From: CAYWEM01 sp964457225
GTDB taxonomy: Bacteria; Acidobacteriota; Aminicenantia; UBA2199
Reading direction: 5' to 3'
NCBI GenBank assembly: GCA_964457225.1
Contig: CAYWEM010000002.1
Location: 252,583-316,582, forward strand
Length of the DNA: 64,000 bases
Shown: positions 60,747-64,000 of the stretch, piece after piece
How positions within the stretch are numbered: the stretch's first letter is position 1
Layout: each line of letters opens with the position of its first letter
Translations under genes and position numbers: made by a program
The notes under the pieces: model-generated
The model's input: the letters and a program-made list of their open reading frames with translations, nothing else
Databases searched by the model: none
Told to the model about the DNA's origin: nothing

Positions 60747-60871
60747 ATTGTGAAGTTAGAAATGTGAAGAGTGAAAAGTTTCAAACTTCAAACTTCTCCC
60801 TTCACACTTTTTCAAGTGAATGGCGGGTTAAGCCCGAAATCGTTAACCAATATATGGAGGTAAGAATATGA
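60743..60871 (+). CDS. Small ORF carrying a duplicated hsdS 3' end, 42 residues
   Basis: The ATG overlaps the hsdS stop (ATGA) and the TGA overlaps the ATG of the DUF2188 gene. The last residues, EWRVKPEIVNQYMEV, resemble the hsdS end DWRIKPDVVKAFEEN. The first half is encoded by a TTCAAACTTC repeat. It looks like the end of an earlier hsdS gene, cut off from its body when the repeat arrived or when hsdS was exchanged. Whether the peptide has a function is unknown. Confidence 0.55.
   Translation: MNCEVRNVKSEKFQTSNFSLHTFSSEWRVKPEIVNQYMEVRI
60750..60813. repeat. TTCAAACTTC repeat element, copy B
   Basis: GTGAAGAGTGAAAAGTTT faces AAACTTCTCCCTTCACAC as an imperfect inverted repeat. It shares the 18-base segment TTTCAAACTTCAAACTTC with copy A. 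It lies between the end of hsdS and the duplicated hsdS tail. Confidence 0.75.
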
Positions 60872-61101
60872 CTAAAGGCAAGAATCAGCATGTTGTAAAG
60901 CATCCTGATGGCTGGGCGGTCAAGGGTGAAGGTAACAGCAAGGCGACCAATGTCACCCGCACACAGGCGCAGGCCATTGAAAAGGCGGAGAACATCGCCA
61001 GAAACCAGAAGTCGGACACAAAAATTCATGGCGTAAACGGGAAGATCCGGGCTGGCAACAGCTACGGAAACGACCCGTGCCCTCCTAAGGATAAAAAGTG
61101 A
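60868..61101 (+). CDS. DUF2188 family small protein
   Basis: A 77-residue basic protein with the DUF2188 pattern: KNQHVVKHPDGWAVKGEGNSKAT, TQAQAIEKAENIARNQKSD and GVNGKIRAGNSYGNDPCPPKDKK. It is a small beta-beta-alpha fold found near toxin, defence and mobile genes; its function is not known. GGAGG lies eight bases before the ATG. It is followed after nine bases by the CBASS phospholipase gene. Confidence 0.85.
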   Translation: MTKGKNQHVVKHPDGWAVKGEGNSKATNVTRTQAQAIEKAENIARNQKSDTKIHGVNGKIRAGNSYGNDPCPPKDKK

Positions 61102-61110
61102 GGGGACTGC

Positions 61111-62055
61111 ATGGGTAAGCCTTTCAGAATATTGAGTATTGATGGCGGCGGGCTTCGTGGGATATATCCCGCGCATGTTCTTCGGTGTATCGAAGAACGC
61201 CTTCAAATAAATCTCTTCGATACGTTTGATATGATTGCCGGAACAAGCACTGGGTCCATCATCGCTGCCGGAGTGGCTACTGGTGTGCCTGCGTCTGATA
61301 TCGTGGCGATGTACAAAGAGCATGGTGCAAAAATATTCCATAAGAAGCGGTTTTTCTGGCCCGGTAAAAAATTGAAAAACATGTTTCAGCCCATGTTCGA
61401 CAGTGTCTACGATGCTCAATTTCTGGAAAATGTACTTTCGGAGGTATTTCAGGATAAGCGGCTGGGTGACATTAAGAAACCTCTTCTACTTCCCTCCACC
61501 GATATCGGCAATGGTTGTGTCCACGTTTTAAAGTCTGGTTACTCCAAAGAATTTACTCGCGACAATGCCGTGCTGGTCAAAGATGCGGTATTGGCGTCCT
61601 GTTCCGCACCGACATATTTCAATCCGCATAAGCTGGACCACTACCTCCTCGCGGATGGCGGACTTTGGGCCAACAACCCTGCGTTGGCTGCAGTGATTGA
61701 CGCCCAGAAGAGACTCGGCGTTGTTCAGGATGACATTCAAATTCTGACAATCGGCACCGGCCATTCAAAGACTATGTACAGCTTGATAGATTCGCGCAAG
61801 TGGGGTCTCATCACTGGATGGGAACATAAAAAGTTCATTAGCTTAATTATGTCACTTCAAAGCCAGAGTGCTTTGAATTATCTAAATCTCATGCTACATC
61901 CTGGGCAGATTAAACGGATTGATTTCGAATCCGAACTGCCGTTGCCGATGGATGATGTATCAATACTGGTCGACCTCATCTCCAAAGCGGATCACAAGTT
62001 TACCCATGAATCGGAATCGATCAGGGCTTTTTTAACTATAGGAGACAACCAATGA
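61111..62055 (+). CDS. capV: CBASS effector, patatin-like phospholipase (CapV-like)
   Basis: A 314-residue patatin. The oxyanion loop is DGGGLRGIYP (residues 11-20), the nucleophile is Ser46 in GTSTG, and Asp182 in ADGGLWANNP completes the dyad. In CBASS, CapV-type enzymes are switched on by a cyclic dinucleotide made by the neighbouring CD-NTase and then degrade membrane phospholipids, killing the phage-infected cell. The neighbouring CD-NTase, overlapping by four bases, makes this role very likely. No membrane anchor is present. Confidence 0.93.
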   Translation: MGKPFRILSIDGGGLRGIYPAHVLRCIEERLQINLFDTFDMIAGTSTGSIIAAGVATGVPASDIVAMYKEHGAKIFHKKRFFWPGKKLKNMFQPMFDSVYDAQFLENVLSEVFQDKRLGDIKKPLLLPSTDIGNGCVHVLKSGYSKEFTRDNAVLVKDAVLASCSAPTYFNPHKLDHYLLADGGLWANNPALAAVIDAQKRLGVVQDDIQILTIGTGHSKTMYSLIDSRKWGLITGWEHKKFISLIMSLQSQSALNYLNLMLHPGQIKRIDFESELPLPMDDVSILVDLISKADHKFTHESESIRAFLTIGDNQ

Positions 62056-63245
62056 TTACCAATGAACAAAAACGAGTCATTATTGACAACATAGTCAAAT
62101 TGCTGGAACTCCCTGATTCAGCCTATGAAAAAGCGCGTGAAAGGTATGAAGATCTCGGGGAGTGGTTTGACCGCGAAGAATCAACACTATCGGGAAACAA
62201 TCCGCATATTTTCCCCCAGGGATCGTTCCGCCTTGGCACAGCGATACGCCCACTTGATGAAAGTGAAGAATACGACCTTGATCTTACCTGCAAGCTCCGG
62301 GACGGAATCAACAAAGACAGCCATACTCAGGAAACCTTAAAAAAGCTGATTGGTGTTGAGCTTGAAGCCTATCGGAAAGCCCGGGGCATCAAGAATGAAC
62401 TGAAACCGAAGCATCGTTGCTGGCGCCTTGAGTATCAGGATGATCTCAGCTTTCACATGGATATTGTTCCGTGTATTCCAGCGGATGAAAAACGGCGCAA
62501 AGCAATATTGGAATCTATCCGCAAAACAGGATTGGACGAGCACGTAGCCAGGCCAGCATCCCAAACCACGATATCCATAACAGACGATCGACACGAGGGC
62601 TACAAGCATATATGTGATGACTGGAACATCAGTAACCCTGAAGGATATGCCAAGTGGTTTGAATACCGAATGAATCCACAACTAACCAGAATCCTTCTTG
62701 AAAAAGCTCAGGTGGATGATGTGCCCTTGTTTAAACAGAAAACGCCTTTGCAGCGGGCTATTCAGATTCTGAAGCGCCATCGTGACAACTGGAGCAAGGA
62801 CAACCCGGATTACAAGCCAATTTCAATCATCATAACGACACTGGCCGCCAGAGCATATAATGGCGAGACAGATATCGTTGCGGCACTCGGTAATGTGCTT
62901 GAAAAGATGGGTGGCTTGGTAAACCCGACAAGACCAAGGGTTCCCAACCCTGTTGACCCTGAAGAGGACTTTGCCGACCGCTGGTACAGGCAGGATTGTC
63001 TGCACTTGTGGCTGGAAAAGAATTTCAATGACTGGCTTTTTCAGGCGAAAAAAGATTTTCAGCTAATTACCTCCACGATTAATACCGAATTTCTCCTTGA
63101 ACGGATCGAAGGAAGATTTTCGTTGATAGTGAATGAGTCGGAGTTGAAGAAGCAACTGGGGATAAGTGCCGCCAGCGTTAACATTATCACTCCCAAAACA
63201 CACACGATTGATCGACAAAACTCGGCCCGACCATGGAAATGGTAG
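62052..63245 (+). CDS. CD-NTase (cGAS/DncV-like nucleotidyltransferase)
   Basis: A 397-residue nucleotidyltransferase. The GS motif FPQGSFRLGTAIRP (Gly57-Ser58) is followed by the catalytic EYDLDL (Asp75, Asp77) and the third acid FHMDIVP (Asp137). The C-terminal helical domain contains LQRAIQILKRHRDNW. It makes a cyclic di- or trinucleotide after phage infection; the product cannot be read from sequence. In type II CBASS the enzyme's C-terminus is conjugated to targets; here it ends in NSARPWKW. It is coupled to the phospholipase upstream, and an E2-like gene follows. Confidence 0.93.
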   Translation: MITNEQKRVIIDNIVKLLELPDSAYEKARERYEDLGEWFDREESTLSGNNPHIFPQGSFRLGTAIRPLDESEEYDLDLTCKLRDGINKDSHTQETLKKLIGVELEAYRKARGIKNELKPKHRCWRLEYQDDLSFHMDIVPCIPADEKRRKAILESIRKTGLDEHVARPASQTTISITDDRHEGYKHICDDWNISNPEGYAKWFEYRMNPQLTRILLEKAQVDDVPLFKQKTPLQRAIQILKRHRDNWSKDNPDYKPISIIITTLAARAYNGETDIVAALGNVLEKMGGLVNPTRPRVPNPVDPEEDFADRWYRQDCLHLWLEKNFNDWLFQAKKDFQLITSTINTEFLLERIEGRFSLIVNESELKKQLGISAASVNIITPKTHTIDRQNSARPWKW

Positions 63246-63264
63246 CTGAATAGGAGTATTGGCA

Positions 63265-63927
63265 TTGAACAACTTGAGCCAGTTTCTGAGCGATTATCCC
63301 GGCATGTCGACAGCGCCATGCTCGGATGCTGGCGTTTGCCTACGTGGTAAATTTCGATTCAAGGCCAGCGAGCCAGGGGGTGATGAAATAGATGATTCCT
63401 ACAAACTGGAAATCATGGTTCCGGACGAATTCCCTAAGGCACTTCCAAGGGTAAAGGAAACCGGTGGCAAGATTCCCCGTGACGGTAATTTTCATGTCAA
63501 CCCGGACGGAACCATTTGTCTGGGGTCACCGTTCAGGCTTTTGATGATAGTCCATAGTTCCCCAAGTCTGACCGACTTTGCCGATAAATGCCTTGTTCCG
63601 TACCTCTATGCTGTTTCTTACAAGCTGATGCACGGTGGAGATTTTGTATTTGGTGAATTAGCTCATGGGAATTTAGGAATAATTGAAGATTACAAAGCAC
63701 TATTTGGTTTAGAAGACACAATTCAAGTAAAAAGAACAATTGCCCTTATTGGTTTAAAAAAAACTCGGGCAAATAAAAGACCATGCCCATGCGGTTGTGG
63801 TAAAAGACTAGGAAGGTGCAAATTCCATTTAATTGTAAACAAATACAGAAAAATGGTTAGCCCAAGATTTAATAAAAAACAAATTGAAGAATATGCACCT
63901 GAGTTAGTAAAAAGGCGGAGAATATGA
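63265..63927 (+). CDS. E2-like CBASS regulator with a SEC-C-like zinc tail (type II-short)
   Basis: A protein of 220 residues. The ubiquitin-conjugating (E2) fold shows KLEIMVPDEFPKALPRV and the active-site segment FHVNPDGTICLGSP, with Cys85 as the catalytic Cys. Residues about 174-187 (CPCGCGKRLGRCKFH) resemble a SEC-C zinc knuckle. In type II CBASS, E1-E2 fusion proteins attach the CD-NTase to targets; 'short' systems have only an E2. No E1 or JAB protease gene follows. Two TTG starts are in frame; 63265 has AGGAG eight bases upstream, while 63259 is too close to it. Confidence 0.85.
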   Translation: MNNLSQFLSDYPGMSTAPCSDAGVCLRGKFRFKASEPGGDEIDDSYKLEIMVPDEFPKALPRVKETGGKIPRDGNFHVNPDGTICLGSPFRLLMIVHSSPSLTDFADKCLVPYLYAVSYKLMHGGDFVFGELAHGNLGIIEDYKALFGLEDTIQVKRTIALIGLKKTRANKRPCPCGCGKRLGRCKFHLIVNKYRKMVSPRFNKKQIEEYAPELVKRRRI

Positions 63928-64000
63928 TACCTTTTAATCTTAATAAAAAGCATCTTTCTCAAATCCCGGCTTTGCAGCTTTTGATTGGCTTGGGATTTGA
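63924..64000 (+). CDS. hsdR: Type I restriction endonuclease subunit R, N-terminal fragment
   Basis: An ATG overlapping the stop of the E2-like gene (ATGA) opens a frame without stops to the right edge: MIPFNLNKKHLSQIPALQLL, then IGLGF. The start SQIPALQLL.xLGF matches the opening of a group of HsdR proteins as I remember it. HsdR cuts DNA and translocates it with ATP. Only 25 residues are visible, so the call rests on this motif and on the hsdM and hsdS genes upstream. Confidence 0.6.
   Translation, partial: MIPFNLNKKHLSQIPALQLLIGLGF

Noticed and set aside
55691..64000. Prophage or integrative element carrying the defence genes
   Set aside because: No integrase, phage structural gene, tRNA junction or terminal direct repeat is visible in this stretch. 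Only the small cassette-like repeats are seen.
1..64000. CRISPR arrays, insertion sequences and rRNA genes
   Set aside because: I found no regularly spaced repeats, no transposase gene and no rRNA-like sequence.

Overview
The window is a 64 kb piece of a Gram-negative, probably anaerobic bacterial chromosome of moderately high GC. I see signal peptides, lipoboxes, outer-membrane beta-barrels, a TonB-type domain and a GWxTD lipoprotein. I also see direct sulfur assimilation into homocysteine (DUF39-ferredoxin plus UPF0280) and a DsrC/DsrMK-like module. This mix suggests an Acidobacteriota/Aminicenantes-like or Desulfobacterota-like lineage. That assignment is an inference; no rRNA gene is present to settle it.

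Layout, left to right. 0-10 kb: the 5' end of a GH127 glycosidase leaving the left edge, a pirin, a DUF6544-like membrane protein, two secreted metallopeptidase candidates, then an AT-richer purK-purE-MFS block whose left end coincides with a perfect 97-bp tandem duplication. 10-22 kb: tRNA-Arg(CCG) and purL, a HEAT-repeat protein, a YgiQ-type radical SAM protein, an alpha/beta hydrolase, agmatinase plus pyruvoyl-dependent arginine decarboxylase, and a MocR-type regulator transcribed divergently from them. 22-32 kb: a dsrC-dsrM-like-dsrK-like-cysteine desulfurase operon, a membrane sulfatase-fold protein, a RhlE-type helicase and a TsaC/YciO protein. 32-46.6 kb: a large orphan protein; a pseudokinase-TonB / DUF481 / TatT / DctP / DctQM series; a thioredoxin pair; a beta-barrel and GWxTD pair behind a consensus-matching sigma-54 promoter; and a homocysteine operon with a peptide-deformylase-like gene. 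46.6-55.7 kb: a hybrid histidine kinase, a STAS-like protein, thiM, glycosyltransferases and L-serine dehydratase.

55.8-64 kb is a defence island with tightly overlapping genes in one orientation. The order is half-HsdS, GxxExxY protein, HsdM, a small ORF, KilA-N protein, HsdS, a small ORF, DUF2188, then three CBASS genes (patatin phospholipase, CD-NTase, E2-like protein), and the start of an HsdR-like gene at the right edge. The short type II CBASS system therefore sits between hsdS and hsdR of a type I restriction-modification operon. The locus also carries repeated inverted elements, including a 19-bp inverted repeat that frames the GxxExxY gene, and a duplicated hsdS 3' end. This is the most interesting part of the window.

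Start sites were revised where ribosome binding sites, promoters or the tRNA contradicted the longest open frame. Promoters were found by eye and are predictions. No CRISPR array, insertion sequence or rRNA gene was seen.
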